This document shows positions 1 to 10,684 of a stretch of 64,000 nt of DNA, one piece after another. The position numbers and the translations under genes were made by a program. Source of the DNA: Papilionanthe hookeriana x Papilionanthe teres (Eukaryota; Streptophyta; Magnoliopsida; Asparagales; Orchidaceae). The stretch's first letter is position 1, and every line of letters begins with the position of its first letter. The DNA lies in the NCBI GenBank assembly GCA_022702705.1, contig CM040423.1, positions 43,411,575-43,475,574 of the forward strand, given 5' to 3'. The notes beneath the pieces are model-generated. The model had not been told where the DNA came from. It worked only from the letters and a program-made list of their open reading frames with translations, and searched no databases.

Positions 1-2
1 TG

Positions 3-1112
3 TTGGCACAACAAGGGATCCTGAAGGCTTTGCGAGCAACGAAACCAGATGCCATGGAGGATGAAGATTGGGAGGAATTGCAACAACGAGCGGCAGCAAC
101 CATACGGTTATGTCTGACAGATGAAGTTATGTATCACGTGATGAATTTGAAATCTCCAGAGGAGGTTTGGAAGAAATTGGAAGCTCAATTTATGGCGAAA
201 TCCTTGACGAACAAATTGTATCTGAAGCAAAAACTGTATGGGTTGAAGATGCAGGAAGGTTCTGATCTGGCGCAGCACGTTAATGGTTTCAATCAAATAA
301 TCACAGATTTATCAAGGCTTGATGTGAATATTGAGAATGAAGACCGAGCGATGATTTTGTTGTGTTCGTTGCCTTCTTCCTATGAACACTTGGTGACTAC
401 TCTGACATATGGGAAAGAAACTATCAAAGTTGATGAGATTACTGCAGCGTTGTTGGCTCATAACCAGCGGAAGCAGAATGCAGGGGAAAGCTCTCATGGC
501 GACAGTTTATATGTTAAGGGTAAACAAGATCATGGAAGGAAGAAAGAGAAGGAGGGATCTGGAAGGCGAAATTTCAGATCTAAGTCTAAAGGCAAACAGA
601 CGATTCGTTGCTACAAGTGCAAGGAGCCAGGTCATATGAGGAGGGATTGTCCGAAGCTGAAGAAACAGACTGAGGAGAAAGGTGATGTACCATCGAAGTC
701 TGTGAATGTGGTGCAGGGTGAAAATTCAGATGCCAGTGATGGTGATATGCTTTCAGTTTCAGCAACTCAATTCATGGATGCATGGATTCTTGATTCAGGA
801 TGCTCTTATCACATAACACCTAACAGGGAGTGGTTTACTTCATACAGGTCAACTAATTCTGGCTCAGTTTATCTTGGTGATGATAGATGCTGCAATATTG
901 CTGGTATTGGAGAAGTCAGAATTAAGATGTATGATGGCACAGTTAGAACTTTATGTGATGTCAGACATATTCCAGATTTGAAGAAGAATCTGATCTCCTT
1001 GGGCACTCTACATCGAAATGGTTTTATTCCTAAGGCAGATGAGGATAGGGAAACCATCGGGATTGTGAAGGGTGCATCGATCGTGATGAAAGGAAAGTTA
1101 AGCTGCAGGTAA
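3..1112 (+). pseudogene. copia gag-protease (5' truncated by window edge)
   Basis: This open frame of about 369 residues covers the UBN2-type gag domain (roughly residues 1-160), a CCHC zinc knuckle at residues 203-216 (CYKCKEPGHMRRDC) that binds element RNA, and a retropepsin-like protease with the active-site motif LDSG near residue 263. It resembles the Gag of Tnt1-type plant elements. The apparent start is set by the window edge, because the sister copy at 50470 shows about 25 more residues upstream. The frame ends early: near 1107 the sequence reads GCAGGTAAT where the sister copy reads GCGGTAAC. One extra base shifts the frame just before the GAG-pre-integrase region. Everything up to that point is cleanly readable, in contrast to the pol part. 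Confidence 0.88.
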
Positions 1113-1142
1113 TATCTACAAGCTGTTGGGGAATACGATTGT

Positions 1143-2141
1143 AGGTGGAGTTCATTCGTTGAGTCAGATGATGATAGTACAAAACTATGGCATATGCGTC
1201 TGGGTCATCTCAGTGAACGTGGGATGGCGGAATTGCATAAAAGGAATTTGTTGCATGGTGTGAAAAGCTGCAAGCTGGAATTCTGTAAGTTCTGTATTCT
1301 TGGAAAACAGACCAGAGTGAGTTTTATGACTGGAGAGCATAAAACTAAAGGGATTCTTGATTATGTGCATTCTGATGTATGGGGCCCTACCAGGGAAGCA
1401 TCAGTGGGAGGATCTCGGTATTATGTTACCTTTATTGATGATTTTTCTAGGAAAGTTTCAGTGTACTTCTTGAAGCAGAAATCTGAAGTTTTCTCTAAAT
1501 TTAAGCTCTGGAAAGCTGAGGTGGAGAACCAAGCCGGTAGAAAGATCGAGTATCCGAGATCCGATAATGGCACGAGTACACGGATTCACGGTTTAAGAAG
1601 TTTTGCGAGGAGCATGAGATTCGGAGGCATTTTTCGGTTCGGAAGACACCGCGACGGAATGGTGTTGCAGAAAGGATGAACAGGTCCTTAGCTGAGAGGG
1701 CAAGATGCTTGAGACTGAATGCAGGGCTTCCTAAAAACTTCTGGGCAGAGGCTGTGAATATGGCATGCTATCTCATCAATAGATCATCTCGGGCTTCATT
1801 AGGTGGCAAGGTTGCAGAAGAGGTATGGACGGAGTAATTCGGTTAAGTTTGATCACTTACGAATTTTTGGTTGTCCTGCTTATGTGCATGTACACGAAGA
1901 TGAAAGATCGAAACTTGATCCAAAATCCAAGAAGTGCATCTTTACGGGCTATAAGAAAGGTGTGAAAGGATTCAAGTTTTGGGATCCTATTGCAAAGAAG
2001 GCGGTGATCAGTATAGATCCAGTCTTTGATGAGCAATCCATGTTGCAGCGGAATCGAGACAAGGTGTCGGGGAACAGTTCCGGTTCGGAGACAATGCGGA
2101 TGGATCTAGAGCGGCGTTCGATAGCTAGTCGAGAGAGTTGA
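1143..2141 (+). pseudogene. copia integrase, frameshifted
   Basis: Three frames together cover the integrase. The GAG-pre-integrase zinc region runs from about 1190 to 1330, with LGHLSERGM and then CKFCILGKQ. The DDE core begins with HSDVWGP and continues with FIDDFSRKVSVYF. The sequence for the next catalytic aspartate (PRSDNGT) and for the glutamate region follows with the frame lost near 1570-1640. A later segment at 1850-2040 reads KFDHLRIFGCPAYVHV and FTGYKKGVKGF, the conserved C-terminal part of plant copia integrases. The protein would join element DNA to the host genome. At least three frame breaks mean no functional integrase can be made. Confidence 0.85.
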
Positions 2142-2243
2142 AGGTTCGGATCCGACACTCGGTGATTCCATTCCGGATGATGCCGGAATTATAATCTAGC
2201 CGGAGATAGACAGAGACGCACCGGTATAAGGCCTCCTAGCAGA

Positions 2244-3363
2244 TTGGGCTACGAAGACTTGGTCTCTTTTGCACTTCTCGCCGGCGGTGACGATCCGGCC
2301 ACTTTTCAAGGAGCAATTACCGGCCATGAGAAAGAGAAGTGGATGGGTGCGATGGTTGAGGAGATGGAGTCTTTGCGGAAGAATCACACTTGGGAGCTAG
2401 TTCGGCTTCTCGAGGGAAAGAAGGCTATTGGGTGCAAGTGGGTCTATAAAAGGAAGCCGACGATATCGGAAAAGAAGGGGAAAAGTTCGAGGCTCGATTG
2501 GTAGCAAAGGGATTTTCTCGGCGAAGGGGATAGATTATGATGAAATCTTCTCCCCGTAGTCGGACATACTTCAATCGGGCGAGTGCTTGCATTGGTAGTT
2601 GTTTGGGACCCGCATCCGGAGCGGATGGATGTTAAAGCCGCTTTCTTACATGGTGATTTGGAGGAGCGGATTTACATGGAGCGACCGAAGGGTTCACTCG
2701 ACCCGGACGGGAGCATCCGGTTTGCGGAGTTAAAGAAATCGTTGTATGGGTTGAAGCGATCTCCGAGACAATGGTACAAGCGGTTCGACTCCTACATGAT
2801 TCGGATTGGCTACGGGCGATGTGAGTATGATTGTTGTGTTTATGTTAAGAGCCTTGATGATGGTACATTTATTTTTCTGCTACTGTATGTTGATGATATT
2901 CTGATTGCTGCAAAGAATATGAATGATGTCCATGGTTTGAAAGCTTTGTTAAGCCAGGAATTTGACATGAAAGACTTGGGTCCTACAAAGAAGATTCTCG
3001 GAATGGAGATTCAGCGGGATAGAGACTCAAGGCGACTGTGTCTATCTCAACGAGGCTATGTTGAGAAAGTGCTTAGACGGGTTTGAGATGAGAAATGCTA
3101 AGCCCGTAAGCACTCCATTGGCAAATCATTTCGAAGCTTTCTTCGAACGGTTGCCGAAGACGGATGAGGAAATCAAAGATATGGCAAAGGTTCCTTATGC
3201 CGAGTGCAGTTGGTCGCTTGATGTATGCAATGATATGTACTCGTCCCGATTTGGCTCATGTCTGTTAGTCGAGTCCGCAAATACATGTCTAAACCGGGAA
3301 GGCGACATTGGGAAGCGATCAAGTGGATTTTCGGGTATCCGAAGGGCACCTGTAGGACATTGA
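2244..3363 (+). pseudogene. copia reverse transcriptase, frameshifted
   Basis: The palm and fingers of a copia reverse transcriptase are recognisable in pieces. They include EKWMGAMVEEMESL and WELV followed by IGCKWVYKRK (2330-2460), MDVKAAFLHGDLEERIYM (about 2625-2680), KKSLYGLKRSPRQWYKRFD (about 2735-2790), and the catalytic YVDDILIAA (about 2887). Both aspartates of YVDD are present. The frame is lost near 2495, around 2540-2580, near 3080 and again beyond 3200. In the readable blocks glutamine codons expected in this family appear as arginine (SLYGLKRSPRQ in place of LKQSPRQ, MERPKG in place of MEQP). These CA-to-CG changes cluster in CG-rich patches and could be decay or sequencing error. 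Confidence 0.86.
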
Positions 3364-3399
3364 ATTATCTTTGGCGATCGGCAGAATGATCCTTCGGTT

Positions 3400-3861
3400 G
3401 TGGGGTACGTTGATTCGGACTATGCGAGTGATTTGGATGGCGGAAGGTCTACAATCGGGTATGTGTTTACTCTTGGTGCGGGGCCTATATGCTGGAAATC
3501 AACGGTTCGATCTATTGTGGCATTATCTACAATCGAAGCGAGTACATGGCGGTGGTCGAAAGCTGCTAAAGAAGCTTTATGGCTTACTGGGCTAGTGAAG
3601 GAACTGGGCGTTGAGCAAGGTGGAGTTCAGTTGCATTGTGATAGTCAAAGTGCTATTTACTTGGCTAAGAACCAGGTGTACCATGCGAGGACCAAACACA
3701 TTGATGTCCGGTATCACAAGATCACAGAATTGATTACTTCTGGAGAGATACTGTTGCAGAAGGTTCATACTGATGAGAATGCAGCTGATATGTTGACCAA
3801 GCCAGTTACTATCAACAAGTTCATGCATTGCTTGGACTTGTTGAGCATTCACAGTTGCTAG
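3400..3861 (+). pseudogene. copia RNase H domain
   Basis: A 153-residue stretch carries the whole RNase H domain that ends copia Pol. It has YVDSDYASDLDGGRSTIGYVF with the first catalytic aspartates, KSTVRSIVALSTIEA, KEALWLTGLVKELG, HCDSQSAIYLAKN with a further aspartate, TKHIDVRYHKI, and the closing ENAADMLTKPV. The frame itself is open, but it is disconnected from the polymerase upstream. Just after the stop codon at 3861 comes the purine-rich GGTGGAGAT that primes second-strand synthesis, then the LTR at 3952. One local swap (STIEASTW in place of the usual STTEAEYM) comes from a small insertion-deletion pair near 3530-3545. Confidence 0.85.
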
Positions 3862-3951
3862 AGAAGCATGGTGGCCCAACCCACATTGGTGCATGAGAAA
3901 CTCCCAAGTATTTATCTCCTAAGGGGCTGGATATTCGCCAAGGTGGAGATT

Positions 3952-4300
3952 TGTTAGGTATGGCTCATATACCTAATATGGAATTAATGTTGGAGCGGAG
4001 CGAGTGAATCTGGGGAGTTTATTGTGTGGGTTGGGGGTGTGGGGCAAGGCCCCGCGGTTTAATAGAGGGGTAATTTGGTAATTACATATTGTACTCTATG
4101 ATTATAAATAGGTCCTGTTGTAACCCTAGGACCTATGCTGAATGCTGAATCTTGTATTCTGTACTCTTTTCTGAATAGTGAAAAGAAAGTCGCCGCTCTG
4201 CTCCCGAGGACGTAGGCATCTTTGCCGAACCTCGTTAAATCTCTTTGTGTTCTTCTGGATTGCATCGATTCTTGTTTACTTTGCCCTAAATTTCTCAACA
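3952..4300 (+). repeat. 3' LTR of copia family A
   Basis: The 349-bp LTR begins TGTTAGGTATGGCTC directly after the purine tract and ends TTTCTCAACA, so it has the TG...CA ends of LTRs. It contains a TATA box (TATAAATA at about 4103) and the block CTCCCGAGGACGTAGGCA followed by GCCGAACCTCGTTAAATC. This block is shared with the LTRs at 48837, 51948, 57995 and 59335, which defines the family. Confidence 0.9.
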
Positions 4301-5902
4301 GCTTCATTTTGTCCTTCGAGGCATATCTTCTCACTAATTCCTCCTTGCATGTTATTCTCAAGAAAAATGCTTTTAATCGGCTGTCGTCGCCATATCCATC
4401 ATCAGTGAGAAACCATCGTGGAAGAGAGTCGGCATTGAAATCTTCCCAATGAATGAAACGCAACTGTGGTCCAATTCTCTTTATTGATGATGCACCCTCA
4501 ATGATAAATTCTTCCAACCTGGGCAACAATCCTAAGCCATTAAGCTGATTAAAACATTTACAATTAAAGATATGTAAGACTGATAGAAATATAAATGAAG
4601 CATGTTCCAGCCAATTTGGTTGCTTGCTCCCATAATAATTCTCAATAGTAATAACTTTTAGTTGGGGACGAAGATCCTCACTTGTGTATACATATCTTCT
4701 GAGCACGTCAAATGGAGAGCCTGAAGAAGATTTTTGTCTTTGAGAAGAGCACTTTTTGCTTGTGACGTGTCCAACACCCTTTTCCAGCTTCAACAAATCT
4801 AATTCTCTGATAAACAATCCATTAGATTTGTTAGTTAGATTTTTATTTTTATACCCATATTTTAAATAAATTAATTTTTCAAGTATGCGCAAATAGTTAG
4901 TTGATGGAACAATTTAAAATAATGATTAACACACCATACAAACCTCAGTTCCGTGAGTGTCCCCAACTCCTTGACAGTATATGATTTCGACATAGCTTCC
5001 TCCGAAGGCATCATGAAGCTAAGAGACTGTAGTTTGTTCAACCTTCCCAATCCAAGCGGAACATGGGTCAACCCAGATTCTTCAATAGAAAGATAACATA
5101 GACAGTGCAACTTCATTATGCATGAGGGAAGATTATAGAGGTTCACGCACTTAGAAACATCAAGAGTCCTCACACACTTGAGGTTTTCGATGGTTTCAGG
5201 CAGCTCCCATATAGGAGTGTTTGACGGTTTTAGGTTTTTAAGGTGCTTAAGGGAACCCAGAGAGTCGGGCAAGCTTGAAACATTAGTGTTTTCAACCCGT
5301 AGATTCCTCACACGGCGATGATTGAAAAGGTCATTATCAATTTTGCAAACGGATTTATCAAAGACGAGAAGAGTCCTCAACGATATTGGTGGTGGCGTCA
5401 AGACTATGAACATCCACCAATAAAAGAAATACATCGTAGCTTCATTGTCCTTCCACTGAATCTACTGTCTAAAATTTCTTCCCCAGTAGCTGCAAGTCTC
5501 TCATTTTGCATTAGAAACTGAGTGAGAAAACAAGGTCATGCATTCTAAGGAAGGAGGGATTTGGTCTATCTGGCATGACCATTTGGAGGTTTCTCTGTAA
5601 TAGTATCCAAAAATAACTCTTTGCAAGCTCATGCAAATCTGTGAACTTATCTTCTTTGATGAGCCCTTCTTGGATCCAAAGGCTTTGAACGTCCATAGTA
5701 AAAAAATAATCGTCATTAGGAAACAAGGAACAATACAATAAACATTGCTTCATATTCAAAGGCAAGTTTTGGAAACTATGTATAAAGCAGAGAGGGTTTC
5801 CTTAGGAAGCCCATTCACCTCCCACAAGCTGCTTTTGAGAACCAACTCCCAGGCTTTTTTTGTTCTTCTTTCCACGGACACCATTCCTCCTATGATATTA
5901 AT
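4301..5902 (-). pseudogene. NBS-LRR resistance gene, truncated and disrupted
   Basis: On the minus strand the sequence begins near 5900 in the ARC part of an NB-ARC domain (GGMVSVERR, then KAWELVLKSSLWEVNGLP). It continues with LKQC-type CLLYCSLFPNDDYFF and LWIQEGLIKED, and the MHD switch motif (RMHDLV, about 5555). Leucine-rich repeats follow (SLPDSLGSLKHLKNL, ELPETIENLKCVRTLDVSKC). A 137-bp GT-AG intron is visible at 4807-4943. The product would be an intracellular immune receptor. It is broken: the P-loop half is missing beyond the LTR at 5903, there are frameshifts near 5500, 5765 and 4750, and a family-A copia element is inserted at 4300. Compared with the paralogue at 9087, an in-frame block of about 115-120 residues is deleted at 4477, joining SIKRIGP directly to QLRFIHWEDF. 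Confidence 0.88.
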
Positions 5903-6354
5903 TGTTAGGTAATGTGGAGACCCGGTCCACATTAATTAGATTCCTAATTAAGAATCCCACCTACCGTTCACCTACCTTCCCACCTACCGCTCAACTATCA
6001 CATCCCACCTACCACTCACCTACCTCCCACCTACCACTCTCTTGGTTTCTATAAATAGCCCATTTTGGTTAAAGATAAAGTAAAAAAGCCAACCAATGAC
6101 CATGTCAAGTACTCTAAGAGAGAAAGAGAGGAAGACAGAGAGAGAGGAAGGGAGAAAAGAAAAATAGAGATTTTTTTTGTAAACTTCGAGGCGCTCGACG
6201 GTGTAATTTCTCGAAGCAATAAATTTCTCTGCAGCTCCGTGGACGTAGGAAAATTTGTTGAACCACGTAAATCTGTGTGTCGCTTTGATATTTTTTCTAC
6301 GTGCAATTTTTTTTCTCGTTCCATTTTTTCGCTTTATTGTCGTTGTTTTTCACA
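5903..6354 (+). repeat. 5' LTR of copia family B
   Basis: The LTR starts TGTTAGGTAATGTGGAG, has a TATA box (TATAAATA near 6050) and ends in a CA before the primer-binding site TGATATCAGAGCC at 6357. That site matches the initiator-tRNA-Met complement used by plant copia elements, with one change (TGATATC for TGGTATC). An inverted copy lies at 42974-43440. A pyrimidine-rich array of CCCACCTACC-type repeats at 5955-6035 is shared by both copies. Confidence 0.85.
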
Positions 6355-6391
6355 ACTGATATCAGAGCCGTGGTTCGAGGCTGAAAGAAAA

Positions 6392-6740
6392 ATGATGGGC
6401 AGAGACAAAGTAATGACATCGGGGATTGAGAAGTTCAACGACACAGATTTTGGTTACTGAATGATGCAGATAGAGGACCACTTCTATGGGAAGAAACTTC
6501 ATCTTTTGTTACTGGGAAAGCGACCAGAAAAGATGGACAAGGCGGAATGGAATATGTTGGATCGACAGGTTCTGGGGGTTATACGATTAACCCTGTCGAG
6601 GTCGGTTGCCCACAACGTCATCAAGAAGAGGACTACTACAGATCTCATGACGGCTTTATCATGTATGTATGAAAACAAGGTGCACTTAATAAAAAAGTTT
6701 ATCAACTTGAAGATGGCAGAAGGTGGTCTATTGCCCTGCC
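6392..6740 (+). pseudogene. copia family B gag, truncated
   Basis: After a short leader the frame starts at 6392 and reads like the N-terminal gag of Tnt1-type elements (GIEKFNDTDFGY, then MMQIEDHFYGKKLH, then RPEKMDKAEWN and VLGVIRLTLSRSVAHNVI). The tryptophan that normally follows FGY is a TGA stop at 6458-6460, as expected from cytosine deamination. Homology stops near 6740, where unrelated sequence begins. No pol or 3' LTR follows, so this is a 5' fragment of an element. Confidence 0.8.
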
Positions 6741-6744
6741 ATTG

Positions 6745-7145
6745 GAGTCTGAATGCATCCGGAGTCCGCACCTAATATTTCTTCCTGCTGCGGATGCCCC
6801 AAATTAGAGAGAGAATGCTCGAGAGAAAAATGGCCACATCCTCCGAAAATTTTTCCATGCGGAGATCATATACAACGCTGCGCGCGACAGCCAATTAAAT
6901 ATTACCACATAGAATACATTGGGACCACCTCATAATGGATATGTATAAGTTTTTGGAGTGGAACCGCGGAAGTTATAAGAGGGTTATGTCGGTTTATTGA
7001 GGTATTAACTCCAATAACTCCATAATAACCTCGAAGTAACCTTCTAATAACTTTTGCAGTTCCATTTGTGCGGAAACTACAGAAGTTATTCGCAGGTTAT
7101 TGTGAGATTATTGCGGGATTATTTCTACCAAAGTGAATCTCGTGG
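6745..7145. repeat. GGTTATT/AATAACC-rich repeat, copy 1
   Basis: This non-coding stretch carries many short copies of AATAAC and its complement GTTATT. Plus-sense copies come first in CCATAATAACCTCG and inverse copies later in GCAGGTTATTGTGAG. It also has a GC-rich palindrome-like core near 6875 (CAACGCTGCGCGCG). A second, longer region of the same style is at 22135-22530. No coding sequence is seen. A non-autonomous DNA transposon with subterminal repeats is my best guess. Confidence 0.45.
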
Positions 7146-9086
7146 CATAAAATAAATATAACTATATTTGTTGAGTGTTTCAAAATTTATGACCGTAAAG
7201 AAAGAACCTTATTCTTAAGTTACAGATTAAAAAAATTATTTGAGATAATGAATTTTTTTAACTGAAAAAAACAAATATCGAGAACTAATTCGGATGAAAT
7301 AATTTTTAATTTAAATAGAAATTACAAGATTTATTTTTCCCTTAATATCAAAGGACAAATTATAAAATCAGGAGCCTTAAATTGATATCATATTAAATGT
7401 GGTCAGTAGAGTGATGGTAGTTTAATGATATTGAACGAGTCACTAAAATGAAGTAACGAACAATAATAATTTGGGAGGCGATAATTAGGTTACAATTGTT
7501 GAACGATGCGCAACAAGTGATAGGGGTCAAGCGATGACATTTGTTAGTGATGATTAGTTATATAATGATGATAAAGGATATGCTACCAAAGCTAGATAAC
7601 AATGGTAAATAATCGTAGATTGAGGATAAAAATTATGATGGTAGCTGAACGATAAGGAGTCAAACAAATGAGAGTTACTAGTTGTGAAAGTAGGTGTCTA
7701 TTGTTGAGTATAGCTGTAGAATTTCTCACATGTTCAACTTCTCTCTAATTTCATATGTTGGTCATTTACATGCATCTATTAATAGAGGATAATTTTTTTT
7801 TGAAATGGAAGTGAATTTAATTATATGTTTGTAAAGATGGAGAATGTAGCACATAACGGATAGTGAAGATCAAAGAATATTAAGACACCAACAATAAGAC
7901 TTATATAGCAGGTCAATAATTAAGAAAATAAATATTTTTGAACAATTAGTAAGACTGCTACTATTTATCGATAATATTTATTATTTTTATTTTACTTTTA
8001 TATTTCACCTTTCATTGTTTTATAGATAAGAAGATTTTGTTTAGTATCCAAGCAAATTCATTATACAACTTAGGATCATATTACTATATTTATAATAAAG
8101 CATAAAAAAAAAAAAGTAAATAAAAACAATATAAATTTTAGCCTGTTAAGTGGTGTTGGCTACATGAATCCTTTTTCTCCATTGTGCTCTATTGAGTGCC
8201 ATGTTTTCATTTAATTCTAATAAATTAAGATCATTTTTTATACAATATGCTCACAGCCTTAAAAATGTGACCGAATCATCTAAGATGACTCTATCTAATA
8301 TTGTCTGTCACTAGCCCTTCCACGAATACATCCGTCTTGCATTTTTTCTCTAAGCATCAAGCCATTCACCCAACCAAGCATTCTTATCTCAACAAAACAC
8401 TTAAATTAGTCTTTTGCTTCTCTTTTAAAGTCCAATATGAGCTCAGATAAAATTAAAAGTGCAATCTTAAGCTCGATTAGACTTCATCCGATAGAACTAT
8501 ATGACACTGAAACAAGCAAAAATAAAAGATATCAAACTAAACTAATCATTTTTATTTTTAAAAATGCATTTGTTTAATTTTCAAACAAAAAATTTAGATG
8601 CTTTAGGTATTTCTACAAACAATTAAACATTATTTAATTTAGTAAACGTATATTATTGCAAATTAAAACAAAAAAATAGAATAAAATTTAAAAAAAAATG
8701 ATTTTAAATGTCCTCTTAATTGTGTTGATTCTAGTTTATTTAGTGCATCATTTGTGTATAAATAGCAATAAGAAAATATATAATAAAATCTTTTTTGCAA
8801 TTTCTGTTTTTCTATAGAATTAGCTATGTATATATTTGAAGTATGGATATAACACAGTCTAATTTGAATTGAGCTAAATGCGTATTCCATTTCATATGCT
8901 TAATTTGATTAAACACAATGGCTAATAGATATTGGAATGATAAAAAGTGAACTTCATGTTAATCAATAACAGTCAACAACGGTGTATAAAATGGAAATTA
9001 GAGTAGACATAAGAAGGATTTTTGAATCAATAACTTGGGTATAAAAATTGTGGTCGCCTGCTCCTCTTCCTCTACTCAGCTCTTTA
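7146..9086. other. AT-rich intergenic DNA
   Basis: No gene, recognisable repeat or conserved coding frame was found here. Open frames in it are short and compositionally AT-driven. Confidence 0.6.
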
Positions 9087-10184
9087 TCATATTTCCGGAG
9101 CCTCAACTGGATGCACAATGAAGCTCCTGGGATTTTTGGTGTAGTTGAGCCTCAAACATTCCTCATTGCTGACAGCGATGTGGTCGAAGTGTTGGAATAT
9201 TTTAGACATCTCATCCGCTTCATTTTGTCCTTTTAGGCATAACTTCCTCACTAATTCTTCCTTGCATTTTATTCCCAAGAAACTTGCTTTTAATCGGTTG
9301 TCGTAGCCATATCCATCATCATTGAGAAACCATCCTGGAAGTGATTCGGCATTGAAATCTTCCCAATGAATGAAACCCAAATGTTGCTCAAGCTTCATAG
9401 ACATAATTCGAGGGCAGTCTACTATGCTTAATTCTTGAAGTGCCGGAAGACTAGAGATCCTCTCCAGGTTGGGGATGTTTTTGAGGACAAGTATTTCTAA
9501 ACTAAGGAGATTGTGTACCACGTTCAGGAGGAGTTCTGGAGTACTATCTATTTTTATTTTCTTCAAAGACTTGGCCGCATGATATAGTAGTTCTTCCGGA
9601 AATGACTTTAGTTTGGGGCATTCAGAAATTACTAACTTCTCCAAAAAAGGCATCATATGCACGGCTTTCCCCGAACTACTCCAATCCTCCCAGCTATCCA
9701 TTTTTTCAAAGTTCAGCACCTTCAATCTCGGAAAGAATGCACCATTCGCTATATTGATTTTGTGGTTGCCTGTGTAGAATGCTGGTCCAATGCTCTCTAT
9801 TGACGATGCACCTATTATCGTAAGTACTTCCAACCTGGGCAACAATCCAAAGCCATTAAGCTGCTTAAAATATTTACAGTCGCAGATTATCAAGACTGAT
9901 AAAAAATTAAATGAAGTATGTCCCAGCCAATTTGGTAGCTTGCTCCCATAAAAATTCTCAATATTAAGAACTTTTAGTTGGGGAGGAGGACAAAGATCCT
10001 CAAAAATCTCCTCGATTTTATTGACAACCTCTGTCACTTGTGTATAATTCATCAGCACTAGATTAGAATAAATTTCTTCTGAGCAAGTCAAATGGAGAAC
10101 TTGAAGGTGAGTTTTGTCTTTGAGAAGAGCACTTTTTGCTTGTGACGTGTCCAACATCCTTTCCATCATCCTTTGCTTCCTGCT
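9087..10184 (-). CDS. CC-NBS-LRR type resistance protein, LRR exon, 5' part in assembly gap
   Basis: An uninterrupted minus-strand frame of about 365 residues runs from the gap to a stop at 9087. It matches the distal LRR part of RGA-like resistance proteins: QAKSALLKDKTHLQVLHLTC, PPPQLKVLNIENFYGSKLPNWLG, then repeats with the LxxLxxL spacing (FLEKLVISECPKLKSFPEELL, LPALQELSIVDCPRI). The tail is FIHWEDFNAESLPGWFL plus a charged region. It would sense pathogen effectors in the cytoplasm. The coiled-coil, NB-ARC and proximal LRR parts must lie in or beyond the gap, but the 70 bases just past it (10685-10760) are not resistance-gene-like. The real gene may therefore be truncated. The frame is intact where visible, unlike its neighbour at 4301-5902, with which it forms a tandem paralogue pair. 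Confidence 0.85.
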   Translation of the reverse strand, partial: SRKQRMMERMLDTSQAKSALLKDKTHLQVLHLTCSEEIYSNLVLMNYTQVTEVVNKIEEIFEDLCPPPQLKVLNIENFYGSKLPNWLGHTSFNFLSVLIICDCKYFKQLNGFGLLPRLEVLTIIGASSIESIGPAFYTGNHKINIANGAFFPRLKVLNFEKMDSWEDWSSSGKAVHMMPFLEKLVISECPKLKSFPEELLYHAAKSLKKIKIDSTPELLLNVVHNLLSLEILVLKNIPNLERISSLPALQELSIVDCPRIMSMKLEQHLGFIHWEDFNAESLPGWFLNDDGYGYDNRLKASFLGIKCKEELVRKLCLKGQNEADEMSKIFQHFDHIAVSNEECLRLNYTKNPRSFIVHPVEAPEI

Positions 10185-10684
10185 NNNNNNNNNNNNNNNN
10201 NNNNNNNNNNNNNNNNNNNNNNNNNNNNNNNNNNNNNNNNNNNNNNNNNNNNNNNNNNNNNNNNNNNNNNNNNNNNNNNNNNNNNNNNNNNNNNNNNNNN
10301 NNNNNNNNNNNNNNNNNNNNNNNNNNNNNNNNNNNNNNNNNNNNNNNNNNNNNNNNNNNNNNNNNNNNNNNNNNNNNNNNNNNNNNNNNNNNNNNNNNNN
10401 NNNNNNNNNNNNNNNNNNNNNNNNNNNNNNNNNNNNNNNNNNNNNNNNNNNNNNNNNNNNNNNNNNNNNNNNNNNNNNNNNNNNNNNNNNNNNNNNNNNN
10501 NNNNNNNNNNNNNNNNNNNNNNNNNNNNNNNNNNNNNNNNNNNNNNNNNNNNNNNNNNNNNNNNNNNNNNNNNNNNNNNNNNNNNNNNNNNNNNNNNNNN
10601 NNNNNNNNNNNNNNNNNNNNNNNNNNNNNNNNNNNNNNNNNNNNNNNNNNNNNNNNNNNNNNNNNNNNNNNNNNNNNNNNNNNN
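10185..10684. other. assembly gap (500 N)
   Basis: There are exactly 500 undetermined bases, probably a gap of arbitrary length. It interrupts the NBS-LRR gene on its 5' side. Confidence 0.99.

Larger units (their letters stand above)
1..4300 (+). mobile_element. Ty1/copia retrotransposon, family A, 5' part outside window
   Basis: Reading left to right there is gag with a CCHC knuckle, protease, integrase, reverse transcriptase, RNase H, a purine-rich tract and a 3' LTR. Integrase lies before reverse transcriptase, which is the Ty1/copia order. The window opens inside gag, about 80 bases after the start codon judged from the sister copy at 50470, so the 5' LTR is not seen. The pol part is broken by many small frameshifts, so the copy is dead. 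The 3' LTR ends exactly where sequence homologous to the LRR exon at 9087-10184 resumes, so this element inserted into an NBS-LRR gene. The first five bases past the LTR, GCTTC, are the expected target duplication. The left copy of that duplication lies outside the window. Confidence 0.93.

Noticed and set aside
4059..4892. 277-codon minus-strand frame as one gene
   Set aside because: It fuses antisense copia LTR (4059-4300) with the NBS-LRR relic and crosses the intron at 4807-4943, so it is a chance read-through, not a protein.
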